NCBI GenBank assembly: GCA_902806595.1
Contig: CADCXC010000035.1
Location: 248,001-312,000, forward strand
From: Pyrenopolyporus hunteri
Taxonomy: Eukaryota; Ascomycota; Sordariomycetes; Xylariales; Hypoxylaceae
Length of the DNA stretch: 64,000 nucleotides
Direction: 5' to 3'
A program made the position numbers and the translations under genes. The notes beneath the pieces are model-generated. The model made no database searches. It was not told the DNA's origin and was given only the letters and a program-made list of their open reading frames with translations. This document shows, piece after piece, positions 45,402 to 57,785 of this stretch (the stretch's first letter is position 1; each line of letters starts with the position of its first letter).

Positions 45402-46866
45402 TTCTGATAATTCGTCTACTTGCGTTTACGTAGGTTCGGTATCGTATTGTAAGGATTAAATGCAATAGTAGGAGTCGTGAATGGAAAGATGGGGTCGTAG
45501 GCTGATCTCTCAGGTCGATGACAAAAGAAGCTAAGATAAAGCTGTCCAGATCCTAGGCAGGCAAATTCAGGTACCTGGTATTGTACCTACATATGTACCT
45601 AGGTACTTAGAGCGGCGCGCTATAGGCACTAACAATTCTTACGTAACACAGCCTGGGAATGGCCCACCATAGGCCACAGGCGCCCAGTGGATGCGATGTC
45701 CCTTATAGAAGTTGATAGAACTTGGGACGCTTTTATATATTTACGGAATTCTCATACCCTAAATTCAACACCTAGCGTATTTACATTTCAATTTCGAAAT
45801 TTATCTCCTATTTAAGAAATGTCCCCGGATTTTCATTCATTGACTTAGGTATCTGTTTAACCTTAGACAACTAGCGGAATTCTATGCAGCGTTCGAGCTT
45901 CACGTGCTACCCTCGCCATTCTTCACTATTGCGAAAGCCATTGAAGGCTCATGTTTAGGGTCTATACAGAAACTTTTTCTTAAATTTATGATATCACATA
46001 CCTAGAGTTTCTATAGACGATTGTCTCAGCTTTGGTAAGGTTGGCGTATTTAAGGTAGGTACCAATATAGGCGAAATACCCGATCCGATATTCCCGACGA
46101 TATGGTCGAGAGAAACGAAGAATCGGGCTAGGCTATGACAAAGCTCTTGATATAAGCGCGTAGATTTAAACGCGTTTACCACCCGATCCGAAGCATTTCA
46201 TTATTTCTATTTCAGTGATATATTAACTTTCAACTCCAGTCCATTTTCGTATATCCACGGGCATTAACAACCAAGGGTCTACACTTCGCAATATCGTGCC
46301 TGTAGATAGTCTAATTCCAGAGATTCCCCAAAGTAGATTTATTAATATACCATTTCATGTGGGGAGGAAAGTATTGTTGAGCCAAGATGCGGCCAAAAAC
46401 AGAGAAGGTATTCAAGACAATAGTAGCCGAGAAACGAGAAACCTAATGAAATCCAAAGGATCCAACGACGCTCAACAATAATTCTGAAGAGCAACTAACA
46501 TTACAAGTTTCATAAATTGGGTCGTGCAAATGAATTGTCTCCATAAGATGGCGACTAAACTCATAGAGCATCAGGGTGAAGAAACCCCTATTCCGGCGTA
46601 CAGTCATATGAGATGAACTTATCATTTTAAGCCCGAAATAACCACCCAAGAAACCATTGGACCGAAGGCATGAGTGCCGAACCGTGATATATAGAATATT
46701 GAAAATCATGACTGAGTTCCTTATCTTTCTCCCGGGTATCTTCATCGCGTCGCATCCACCGTTAACCTCACCTTTTTCGCTAATACATAAGCTCAGACGT
46801 GAATAACACATACAAAAAAGACTTGCTTCTTCTGGGGGCTCGCATCTCTTAGCTTTCGGGGTCGTC
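45402..46866. other. Spacer with TAGGTACCTA repeats
   Basis: A run of five GGTACC/TACCTA-type palindromes occurs at 45569-45610. A 145-codon frame at 46443-46880 overlaps the end of the ankyrin gene and has no known motif, so it is not called. Confidence 0.5.
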
Positions 46867-49521
46867 TTACTCTTCATCAAACGGTGAAACCTTCATCCTA
46901 TCCCTCGACACCTCCATAAACTCCCGCAAGCTCTCCACCGCCGGCTCCATCAAGTCCTGCTTAACCTGGAGAGCGATAGCCCGGAACGTCCTCCCCTCCC
47001 GCGCGATCCCCGCCTCCTCCTTCTTCTCCGCAATCGCCAGGAGGGCCTCCCTCGCCGCCGCCGCCGCGTCGCCGCGCTCGAGGTCCGCGACGACGGCCTC
47101 CAGCTCGACCGCCTCGGCCACGATGCCCCTGTCCCGGATCTCGCGCAGGAGCGCCTCGAACGCGGCCACCTCCTCGGGGCTCGGCTTCCGGTCCTTGACG
47201 ATGTTGGTGCGGTCGCGGATCGCGTGCATGCAGTGCCGGAACTGCCCGATGGGCGTCAGGCCGTTGTGCGCCGACGACCGGACGTCCGGGCCGCTGAGCC
47301 GCGCGGCGCGCAGCACGGCCATCATCTCGCGGTCGCCGTTGCGCGCGACCGCGTGCAGGATGTTGAGCGCGCGGATGTTGGACGCGTCGGCCCGCGCCCC
47401 CGCGCCGAGAAGCAGCCGCGCGACCGTCGCGTTCGACTCCCAGAGCGCGTCGAGCAGCGGCGTGTTGTCGAACTGGTTGCGCGCCTCGAGCACCGCCTTC
47501 GCGCCCGCCCGCATCAGCAGCTCGAAGCAGCGCTCCGCCGCCGCGGCCCCGCTCTTGAACCCCGCGAGGTGGTGCAGCGACGAGTACCCGTGCGCGTCGG
47601 CGTTGGCGATCGCCGCGCCCCGCATCAGCAGCAGCTCGACGATCCGCCCGTCGTCCGTCACGTTGCGTGACCGCAGGGCCTTGTCCAGCGCCGTCTGCCC
47701 GTACCGGCTGAGCCGGTTGATCTCGCTCCCGGCGTCGAGGAGCGCGATTACGAATTCGACTTGCCCCCGCGTCGCGGCTAGGTGCAGGGGCGTGTCGCCC
47801 TGGAGGTCTTTCACGTGCACGTCGGCGTCGGCGTCTATGAGGTACGTGAGAGCATCAAAGTTGTCGTAAAGACACGCTAGGTGCAAGGGCGTAAAGCCGG
47901 TGTCGTCCAGGTCGTTGATGGTTGAGGCGTGCGTCTTCATGGCACTGTCTAGGTCGCCGTGACCTCGTACGGCTTGGTGCAATAGAAGTGGACTGGCGTC
48001 GACGTTCTCGTCGAGGAGCTCGACGACGCGGTTTAGCGTGTATCCTTCGAAATCGGACATGTTATCCTGATTCTCGTATAGCTTCGTTCGCGCTCGCATA
48101 ACGGCATTGCTATACAATTAGTTACATGTCTACGAAAAAGGGGGAACAAAGTAAGGAACACGCCTGGAGAAACCTCTTACCTAGCCACCGTGGTGTCTCT
48201 TAAGATGTACGTATAACGGTCTAGAAGGAACAGTATGTTCGAGTACTCGTTGTGCGTCATGGCGTACTATTCCGCGAGTGTTATTAGCCCTCGGATGGTT
48301 ATACTATGGCCGAAAAGGGTATCCTTACCTCCATGATAGAGCCACCCTGCGGATCCGCATCCGTCGGAGTATACCCGTGTGAAGCAATGAACCACTGGAC
48401 ATCTTCAACCACCGGAGATCTCAGAACCTGCCAGATCCGGTCCGTGCTGTTGAGTATGGCAGGTAGGCGCAAGGAAACGCCAATGCCAGACATCCTATCC
48501 AAGGAGGCCTTGAAGTGCACTGCCCTATTCAACAACCACGGGGGAAACTGATAGTCCACCCATACCGTCGCACGTGATAAGCCACATTTGCATTTACGGC
48601 ACGGGAATATCCACTTGTTAACATCCGAATGCGACACGGACAATTTCCCGGGGACGAGGCTAAGGCCTCTCAGCTGTTTGTTCCGAGAAACAGGGTGATG
48701 ACATCCGCAGTCGCAATCGTCAGCACGCTGTTTCACGCCTGGAGGTGGCAGACGAGAATATCCCGGCGGTGCATATTCCGGGGGCTCCGAGGATGTGGAG
48801 CTTCCGGAAGGCGTGAGGTTTCCGGGTGTCGAGTCGGTAGCGGACCCCTCGGAGGGTTGGTACTCGGTATCGGAGGTGGAGCCCTGCGCATTTTGGGGGA
48901 CGGGAAGCCGGCCTCTAGTGGTTACGGCGTGGATTTCGATTAAAATCTTGCTTTGGGTGCTGCGCGATAGTTAGTCACACTAGACGTACGAGGGCTGTTA
49001 CGGGTTCGGTTACTGAATCGTGCGATCCATGAAGATTCTCGTGGCTGCGTCTAAGTGCACTTGAACCTTTTTGACTTCCTCGTAGAGGGCGCGAACCTTC
49101 TGTCGCTTCCACGGCCACTTTGCGCGGAATGATACGTGCGGCGTTGGGTCTTCGGCTAGGGCCTGGCAGTCTTTCGCTAGAACTTGGAGCTGTTCGAGCA
49201 GTGCTTCGAGTCTTGTTCTGAGAATTTTCATATAATAAGGCTCTTCCTGGGCGATGGCCATGGGGGAGTCCTGAGGTGAGAATAAGCGGAGCGTCGTCTT
49301 GACATGGTCATATCGTTCAATGAGGATTGTGAGCTTCAGAGATGATTAGCCGCCGTACGCATATAATTAAGAGTATGCCTGCCAAGAAATACCTCGAATA
49401 ATAAGTCTTGAAGTTCTTCTCTTGCATTAGACACGGTTTTGATTGCTTTGATGATCTTAGGGATCGCGGCGATGGCTTGCCCTATAGCAATAAAGCTGGC
49501 GACTCCGCCAACCACCTCCAT
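46867..49521 (-). CDS. STAND-type N-terminal domain - Cys-rich module - ankyrin protein (NLR-like, no NACHT)
   Basis: Five minus-strand exons were joined: 49521-49393, 49333-49014, 48959-48329, 48266-48181, 48109-46867; introns are 53-71 bp and all keep frame, giving 802 aa. The first uses an AAG acceptor. The N terminus (EVVGGVASFIAIGQAIAAIPKI, AREELQDLLFELTILIERY) is the helical domain of fungal STAND proteins (HeLo-like/SesA-type). After a Ser/Pro linker comes a cysteine module, CDCGCHH ... FPCRKCKCG, then VWVDYQFPPWLLNR and SLRLPAI, a block often seen between such N domains and ankyrin repeats in fungi. LLDRYTYILRDTTVASNAVMRAR spans the last splice. About six to eight ankyrin repeats (TPLHLACLYDNFDALTYLI, TPLHLAATRGQVEFV) follow, then a charged coiled-coil tail. 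No Walker motifs are present. Exon 5 is very GC-rich. Likely role: sensor or scaffold in non-self recognition; inferred. Confidence 0.85.
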
Positions 49522-51070
49522 CGTGTTACGCTTGCGAAGAGGATGGTTGCACAATGGTCACTATAGACGTTGAGTAACACGAGATATTAATTGCGGCGTT
49601 TGCCATTTACTGAGTCTATTGGATACAGCTACGACGGCGTCGTCTGCGTAAGCGTGATGTCTCAGCATTCTGTGCCATGCAGCAACTACGCGAGCTTTTT
49701 AAACACCTCAATGAGGCTGAGTTGAGATTCCATTAGGAAAGGCGCATATAACCTGGCTCGAGATAATGGCCGATATAGCTGCCGGTATAATATGTACCCC
49801 AAAATGACTTTGCCAATAGGACGGTGGGAGACACGTCGCCAGGAGGTAGGCCCCGAGTTACCCCAACTCTCCGTTTACTCGAGGTGTTATTTTCAAGGCG
49901 TCTCTGACCTACATCACTTAACCCTATTGATTTAGTTCTTTTAACACACAGCCTTCATCGTCAACGGACGCAACAAGGCGAAGCACGGTTGAATACCCGC
50001 TAGACTGATGTCAAAGTAAACCATCCTAAAATATGGTAAAGAGACTTCGCTTTACCTATATGACCACCTTTTGAAGTAGAGATCATGCTGGGGCTCGATG
50101 GCGTGCTGTGTCGCGGCTGGCAGCTGCATCTATACACCCACGAAGCACCGCGCATCAATCCATGGACGCGACCTAGGTAGGCGTATTCTAACCCGAGGAT
50201 AAGGTAGCTGTTTTCGAAGATTCGTAGATTGAATCGAATCTTTACTCTCTATAATATATGAATCTTTAAAGCGCATCGGTTAATGCGTAGCTCCCGAGGG
50301 CGCGTAGATCCCCTCGACAACCCAGTTCATCAGTAATAAGGCTGGCAACCCCGCCAAATTACCCCTGTCCAGTTGGTCACCTTCATCACGCTGAAGAATG
50401 TACTATGTATTGGATCGCCATCCCCCTTAGAATCCCCTCAGTACCTGGGTAGGTACTCCTTGTCCTAGGTCCATATGCAAGCCTCTGTAGGCTTCCGACC
50501 TCCATTCCTCCTCTGATTGGTGATCTGCGCCTACTTCTAATGCAGGACAACCCATGTGCTTGGGGGCGAGGGTGGCTGGGTGTCTTAATCGGTCCCATGA
50601 GGAGATATCTCCGCCGACGAAGACGACCTGCACCGCGGCGTAGCTTCCTGCATATAAGTTCCAATAACTTCATTGGGCGGGCAAGGAGAAACGCCCACGC
50701 AGCAGCAGCAGCAATGATTTTAACGTTGCGCGCATCGGTCAAAATCGCAAGCGCAAGCGGACATGGCGCCGGAAAGGCAACAATGGTACAGTCGAATAAT
50801 TTGCAATTAGATGGAATATACGACAACAATAGATAAGGCTGGTAAAAGAGACGATATAGTAACTGCCAGGATGCGGACGAAGCCTCGAACGCGGTAGGCA
50901 GAGGAGAAATACGGGTTGCCTCGGGTCCGACGACGATCTTCCTCTGAGCAAGACGCGCGGAAAGTTATTGTACCTTATTCTTGCAGTAGATACGTAGTAT
51001 CCCACAATGAATAATACACTTGCCTCCATCGAAAAAAGCTTAGCGAAAAAAAATCATGGAAAAAAAACGG
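49522..51070. other. Spacer upstream of the ankyrin gene
   Basis: No gene is supported. A 147-codon frame on the minus strand (50386-50829) is Arg-rich with no domain. The right end has T-rich runs on the minus strand that follow the tRNA-like unit. Confidence 0.5.
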
Positions 51071-51074
51071 AAAA

Positions 51075-51150
51075 GGTGAGGCTCGAACCGTGATCGGAAC
51101 AAGTCGGCCCCTTTTTTAAATCACAGTTCTTACCACCGGACAAGTTATGC
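51075..51150 (-). other. tRNA-like Pol III relic (A box, B box, T-run)
   Basis: On the minus strand an A-box-like stretch TTGTCCGGTGGTAAGAAC (about 51126-51143) is followed 36 bp later by a B box GGTTCGAGCC (51089-51080), and then by TTTT and TTTTTTTT runs, the Pol III stop signal. Spacing and order are those of a tRNA gene. The T stem and acceptor stem do not pair properly (CACGG against CTCAC), so it is not a sound tRNA; a decayed tRNA or tRNA-derived SINE is likelier. No anticodon is assigned. Confidence 0.4.
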
Positions 51151-52987
51151 TCGTTGTTACCTATCCGTCGTTTATTATGCTATATAACCTTTAGTACGGT
51201 GGCCGGTACTTGTCTGTCGCGGTCGTGCGGTTGCCTAGCACCGCTGGGCAACCGACAGCGAGGTACGGGACAAATTTCCTGCCCCGCCTCTCACATGTAC
51301 AAAACGCTCAGCTCTGCGGGCCACGCTCTAGTTTCTTTCCTTTTAGTTCTTCGTAGCGCCGACAAGATCGTTTCACAGCATGGAGTCTCGGACTTCCTTC
51401 GCTGGAGTCACTAGATCCGAATACAGATCTTCATGAAGGAATACTCTATCCTCATCCACTAAACCGCTTCTGTTGTCTTCGACGGAAGCAGTAAAGCCTT
51501 CCACATTCTCTTATCTGGCCTGTCAAGTGCCGCTATATAAGCTCGGGCCCGTGATATATTGTCTGCCACGGGTTAAACGACGGGGGGAAATGGCATCATC
51601 GAATGAGTACATACTTACTATATTACTCCAGCCCTCATCAGGTATCTATTACGAGCTCTAGTCCCTCTCTACCCTCTTCACTCTCCTTCAGATTTTCCCG
51701 TAGTCGCGGGGCCGCCCAGCCGGCAGCGCCATGGGACAAGCTATCCAATGATTTGTCGAGTGCTAAAAGCCTAGACTCGAGACAGGCTAACTCAAACTAC
51801 ATAGGTTTCGAGCATTAAGAGATCCAGAACGACGGAACCCAGATGATATAAACGCCAAAATAGCTTATCCCCCGTAATATGCGGAAGGTTTTATTGGTAC
51901 TCATACCGTCCGCGATAGCTTCGTATCCAACCGGCTGAAGTTTCTGCTCGTGCCGTATGTTGTCCACGATAATGGTCTCACGTCGAAACTCGCCGCAATA
52001 AGAAAACCCCCCTTCGGCCGGTTGGGCTCGGAATATTCTATCAACTGAGAGGAATGATGGGGGTTAGAACCACCGGGCTTCATCCAAGGTATCTGGATCG
52101 AAGGTCGCCTCGAGGAAAGATACAATGTTGAGGTCTTTGCGGTAGGGACGGCGAAGCAGTGCCGGTGATTCATTTTGAGTGAGTCCTGTCACATTTTTAT
52201 TTCCGTTATTGGTAGGGTTAGTTCTATTAACTGGTTCATTTCCAACGGCCGCGGTAGTCGGATGCTTAGCCCAAGGAGAAAGGCGTGATATTCGGAGCCC
52301 GGAGATTGAGACGTACTCCACGTCACCGTAAAAGAATGCCAGCTCATATCTCCCATATCCTATACCGAGGATCGGCCTTACCCAAAGGAATGATGGGAAA
52401 AGTTGAGGCTCTTGGTCCGGGCTTCAGGTTGCGGGGTTTTCTTCAGTCCTCGCCAGAAAAGGAAATTCAACACATGGGGGGTCCCTCCCAAGACGTCCGT
52501 TATTCAGCTCAGGGAATCGCTTCTATTTTTAGGGCTCATAACTCAATTCAAACGGTGGGTTTCTAGGTAGTTTCTCCATTTGAAAAGCAACCTACAAGTC
52601 GTAGGCATCCTATATTCGGGATAGCAACCCGCTAACTAGCGCTGACCCCCTTCAAGCATGAGACGCTGCAACCGTACGATGTAACCATGGGAGGTAGGCA
52701 ATTAGTCAGATTTAGTAGTATAGAGACTCCAGCTGATATGATAGCTCAACTTATTAATGCCGGCAGAGCCTCGTTATAGATAGTTGTAGTAGACAGAAAT
52801 TGAACGAGATGTGTCCAGCCTCATGTTTGAACTCCGTAGGACTATTTTCTCTTTCCATGGTTATACTCGCCTTTGAACCGAATATTGCTTAGTACTTTCA
52901 AGCTCACAGTACTCTCCCGTCTCGTCTCGAGACTCGTCCTACCTGCCGACCTAGGTACTTCTCTTGCTCGGGACAAGGCTGAAGCAC
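51151..52987. other. Spacer; possible decayed coding remnant on the minus strand at 51840-52321
   Basis: The region has no complete gene. On the minus strand two frames at 52321-51840 (SPALLRRPYRKDLNIVSFLEATFDPDTLDEARWF, in two parts, then after one TAA a continuation with FRAQPAEGGFSYCGEFRRETIIVDN) look coding-like in composition but match no family I know. The right end is the promoter of the NACHT gene at 52988, with a TAGGTAC-type repeat near 52950. Confidence 0.3.
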
Positions 52988-55900
52988 ATGGACCCCGCAC
53001 CAGGAAAGGCAAGTCAGCGCGGGCTTCCTACGGCGTAGAACCTTAGTTGTAACTAAGTTTAATAACGTTCAATACAGCAAGGCTCCTCGACCGGCCTCTG
53101 GGAGAAGGCGTTCGACACGCTATCCGACGAGGATAAGAAGTCGCTCAAATTCGATCCGGTTCGGGCGCGACCCAAACCATCCGAAATAGTCCAAGACATC
53201 GAGAAGACGAAGAAGGACTGCGAGAAGAAGCAATGGGTTTTATATACTAACGAGGCGGGCGAGAAGGTGCTCGTACGAGACACGCTGGGTAAAGTATGCG
53301 AGTGGATCGATAAGTTTAAGGAGGTTGGAGATGCGGCCGTCCAGTTCGACCCTGGCCATGCTACTCTTCCCTGGATGGCTGTAAGGGCTCTCCTTCAGGT
53401 AAGTCTTACGCAAGTTAACAAAACGGCGACATGTTTCTTACATATAATAGATGTCCGTCAACGACTGTCAGACATTTGGTGCCATGATCGAGGGTATTGA
53501 GGCCGTCTCGAGTATTGTGGCTAGGTATACCGAGGTCGAGGCTAGAGTTCTTTTCCGAACCTCGAACTTAACAAAGCAACTTTCGAACGCGCTCGTGAAG
53601 CTTTACGGATCGGCCTTGAGATTCCTTGCGCAGGCAAGCCATTACTATGGGCAACGCACTTTTAGTACGTTTGACTGGTACCGGGTCGTGCAAATCCAAA
53701 GGTTTCTTTTCGTCTAACATTACTCCTAGAGCGGGTTCTTAAGAGCGCTGTTAGCAGCGCCAAGTCGGTGGTCGAGGAACCCATGCTGTCTATCGAGAAG
53801 CAGGAGGATGACGTGTTTAAGCTCGTCTCCCTCGTACAAGACGAGGTCAACGGGATCCGGTTAGACGATATCATCAACCGCCTCCGGCAAAACGTGGAGG
53901 TTTCTCATGCGTCGAATGAGGAACGCCTGAGACGCTTATCAGCCTGGATCAATGGTATCGATACAAAGAACACGTACGAAACCGCTCTTCAGTACCATCA
54001 TAGCGGAACTTGCGAGTGGGCGATAGAGCTACCCGAGTTTCGCGCCTGGATCTCGGAGGAGGACCCTGGACCACGGATGCTATGGATCCACGGACCGGCT
54101 GGGTTTGGGAAGACCTTCTTGTCGGCTTGGATGATTAGGTATTTGGAGCAACAGAAGAAGGCCCCTTTATCGTATTTCTTCTGTGTGGCTGACAACCAGC
54201 TTACGCGTGATCCATACGCGATCCTCCGATCGTGGTTAACGCAAATGCTCGAGCAAGATGAGAGAATTATGTCTGTCATGAACGCCGTCTATAAGGCGCG
54301 GAAACAGGAACAGACGCTCACCCACCTTGGATTATGGGAGCTGTTTGTTGCGGTTGGGGAATCCGTCGAAGGCTGCACTTTCGTCATCGACGGCTTCGAC
54401 GAGTGCACTAACATCGACACGGGCGCTCGTTATCATCACAACGACCCGAGAAACCTCTTTTTATGCGACCTACTAAACAATCTACAGAAGACGAAGTCGC
54501 GGGTGATGGTCGTCAGCAGAGACGTTCCCGATATCAGGGAATATCTAGGCCAAGATGTCTCCGATGAGAACGACGCGGTTAGAAAACTAGAGTATGGGAT
54601 CACGGCCAAGGACACCACGGCCGACGTGCAGTCGTTCTCGAAGTATATGGTCAACAAGAAGCTCGCCAAGAAGAAAGAGAAGCTACGAGAGCAGATCGCC
54701 AGCCAGGCTGCCGAGAGGAGCGAGGGTATGTTCTTATGGATTAAGCTCCTAGAGCAGGAAATATCCCCAGGGCAAAACGCTAAGCAGCTGAGCAAGACGG
54801 TCAGCGAAATGCCTTCTGGTATAAGCGATGCCTATTCTCGCGAGCTTGAAAAGATCATCCGTATGCCGTCGGACGAGAAGGAAAAGGCTGTCATGATTTT
54901 ACGATGGACCTTATTCGCCATTAGGCCTCTCCAAGTAAAGCAGCTAGCGGAAGCGTTGATCGTCTCGGACGAAGACTTAGACGAATACCCGGAAGATGAC
55001 TTGCCGGACTCTTGGAATAATGGGTTCGTCGACGAAGACTACGTAAAGGAGATGATTTTGGGACGATGCGGGTCTCTGTTGCAACTGAGGGCGAGCTCGC
55101 CGGACATACCCCTAGCGGACCATACCGTTCACTTCGTCCACTTCTCCGTCAAAGAGTACTTATCCAACCTAGCCGGCCACGCCGACACCAACCGGTCGGC
55201 TGTAGAACTTGGTTTGACGGACGCAGCGGCTGAGGAGATGCGGCTCTCCAACATTTGCCTGCGGTACCTCACGCTGAATATGTTTGAGGACATTCGTCCA
55301 AACACTGAAATGTATCCGTTCTTGTCCTACGCCGCCTGGGCTTGGTACTTTCATAGTTTTCACGAGAAGCCGGCGCCGTCGCAAGATATTATGCATCGGA
55401 CGCAGAAAGCCTTCGATCCCGCTACTACCACCTGGAAAGTCTGGACACCGCTCATGGAAGCCGAACTCACAGACTCTGAAATAGAAGAATGGAACCGCAG
55501 CGCCGCTAGTACGAATGATACGGACTCAGAAGCAGACTCGGAAGCGGACCAAGGGGATGATGATGATAATAATTCTCTTCCTGAAGTCCAGTCACCTATT
55601 TACTACGCTTCTCTTCTCGGCCTTATAGATGTCGTGAAGTGGCTCGAGGACCAGGGCCTCGAATTCGGCAGCGCCGGCGGGCACTTCGGCTTTCCCTTAC
55701 AAGCGGCCGTTGCGCGCAACCACGAAGAGCTGGTAAAGTATCTGTTAAACCGCCACGTCGACGTATCGCAGAAGGGTGGGCAATTTGGCGCATCCATCGT
55801 TGCCGCGGCGGCTTTGTCGACTCCTCGTATTGTCCAGATCCTCTTAACCGCCGGTGCGGACGTAAAGGCGGCGGACGAATTCGGATACACGGCGCTGCAT

Positions 55901-57502
55901 CACGCTACGAAACGAGGCAACTCGGAAATCGTTGAACTGCTCCTCGACCACGGTGCTGATATTAATGCGGCGTCTACCAACTCCACCACCGCGGCGACGC
56001 TGGCCTGTTGGTTTGGGCATAAGGATGTGCTGTCTATTCTAGTCCGGAGAGGAGCGAACCTGACCCCCGAGGACGACACCACCGAGCCTCCCCTACAGGC
56101 GGCCATCGCGGAAAAGGACGAAGAGCTCGTAGGTATACTGCTCGCTAACGGGGTTTCGGCCAATACAATTTTCCCCAACGGATCGAGCGCACTCGATAGC
56201 GCAATCCCTTCTTTGAAATTAGTTGAGAAACTACTCGACGCAGGAGCTGATCCGAACGCGGTGGACAAAGTAGGATGGGCGCCGCTGCCGCTAGCCGCAG
56301 CCCACGGTAATATCGATGTTCTCAAAGCTCTGATGGACGCCGGCGCTAGCCTGAACTGTGATCCTGACTCCGACGGTGAGGTAAGCAGTCCGCTGCTGGT
56401 TGCCGTCGTCAACGGCCAGCTTCCAGCTGTTCAATTTCTTGTCGAACACGGCGCGGATCTGAACCAGAAGACAAAGGGCAGTCTCACAGCGTTGCTCTTC
56501 GCCGTCCGCGTACAGGCTCAGCCCATAGTAGAGTGGCTGCTGGATGCGGGAGCGTCGATGCAATGTATATTGGAGAACACCCAAGAGTCGCTCTTCGATA
56601 TTGCAGCCCGAGCTTCTCAAGCAGAGTTAATGCAACTTCTGGCCCGACGAGGCTGTTTCCAGGTACAGGTCCGTGGGAGTGATCCAAAAGGATATGTGGC
56701 GTCCGAGGCTCGGGATGATAATAGCCTAGCCATGCTAGCTTACAATGGAGATTTAGAAGGCGTAAGCAAGTTTCTGGCTAATGCTAGCAGTCCTCTGCCT
56801 GCTGAGATTCTCGGTGAAGCGTTACACGCCGCCTCGGCGCAAGGCCACTTAGCCGTCGTCAAAATCCTACTGAAGAACCGCGCGAACGCCAGCATCATGG
56901 ATTTCAATGGACGGACAGCGCTTCACCACGCGGCCAGACTCCTCCACTTCGACGTGGCAGACCTCCTTGTGGAGCACGGCGCCAGCATCTCTTTGGAGGA
57001 TATGGCGGGCTCGACGCCGATCGACCTAGCTATCATACACGGGCAAAGAGCCGCCGAGTTCATCCAAAACCACATGGACGATTTTACGCTAAATATCAGT
57101 CGGCGACCGTCCCTCCTAGCCGTCACTCCTAACCAATCGACGAATCTCACCGCCATGGGCACCAGAAAAGCCATTTCGGGGTCTTGGGTCGGTCGGTACG
57201 AATACCTCTCCTGGGAAGAGGGTCGACAAGACCCCTTCTCGATTGATATCCCAGCGAAACCACGCCAAGGCTCGCATCCAAGTACTTTCTCAAGCGAAGG
57301 GGAGGATACGGTCGGGTCCTTTCAGTTCCATGGCTTCGTTGACTCGATTGGCACGGTCTGGTGGGTCAAGCTGTATAAGGGGCTGGGATGGCTCTATCGC
57401 GGGAAGCTAGACGCAGAAAAGGGGACATTGAAAGGGACCTGGGGGAGCAACCGCAAGTTGTGGTTTGGGACTTTTCATCTCGAGAAGGAGATTGACTCTT
57501 AA
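52988..57502 (+). CDS. NLR: NACHT_N-like domain - NACHT - ankyrin array - C-terminal beta-rich domain
   Basis: This is an intact fungal immune-receptor-type gene of 1442 aa. Exons are 52988-53008, 53078-53398, 53451-53664 and 53730-57502. The first intron begins GC (AG/GCAAGT), the known non-canonical GC-AG class; the others are GT-AG. Residues 10-200 resemble the NACHT_N domain (GLWEKAFDTLSDEDKKSL, FDPGHATLPWMAVRALLQ, VNDCQTFGAMIEGIEAVS). NACHT follows: Walker A GPAGFGKT (about 307-314), Walker B FVIDGFDECTN, VMVVSRD. A helical winged-helix region (RPLQVKQLAEALIV, VHFVHFSVKEYL) leads to an acidic linker (about 770-800) and more than ten ankyrin repeats (TALHHATKRGNSEIVELLLDHGADIN). The last 105 residues are Trp/Gly-rich with alternating hydrophobics (GSWVGRYEYLSW, FQFHGFVDSIGTVWWVKLYK, GWLYRGKL, LKGTWGS, FGTFHLE), a probable beta-barrel. 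No frame breaks. It is likely a sensor whose C terminus triggers a response; the ligand is unknown. Confidence 0.9.
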
Positions 57503-57785
57503 CGGCTACCGAAGGATGACATTTATTAGAAGATTCCCTCGAATGAATCGACCATACGTATATAGTGAAAAACTGCTCGTTATTTCGCCCAAACTATGCA
57601 ATTGACCCCAGTTGAAGCTGCATTCTCACATCTTACAATTAGAGGACGTGTACGGGAGGTGGGTTAGTGATAGAAAGATGGAGAGGATCGAGATGATGCC
57701 GCCGAGTCGGATATTTTTGGGGGGATGACCCACCTTACAGGTACAGGTTAGGTACCTAACTCCATGTCTCGCCTAATTAGAGGTA
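57503..57785. other. 3' spacer of the NLR gene
   Basis: A GGTACC-type repeat cluster occurs around 57735-57760. Nothing else is seen before the MITE. Confidence 0.5.

Noticed and set aside
46443..46880. 145-codon minus-strand frame overlapping the 3' end of the ankyrin gene
   Set aside because: No motif and overlaps the true C terminus in another phase.
50386..50829. 147-codon minus-strand frame
   Set aside because: Arg-rich with no domain and a competing frame on the other strand.
51075..51150. Functional tRNA gene
   Set aside because: Promoter boxes are present but T and acceptor stems do not pair; listed only as a relic.
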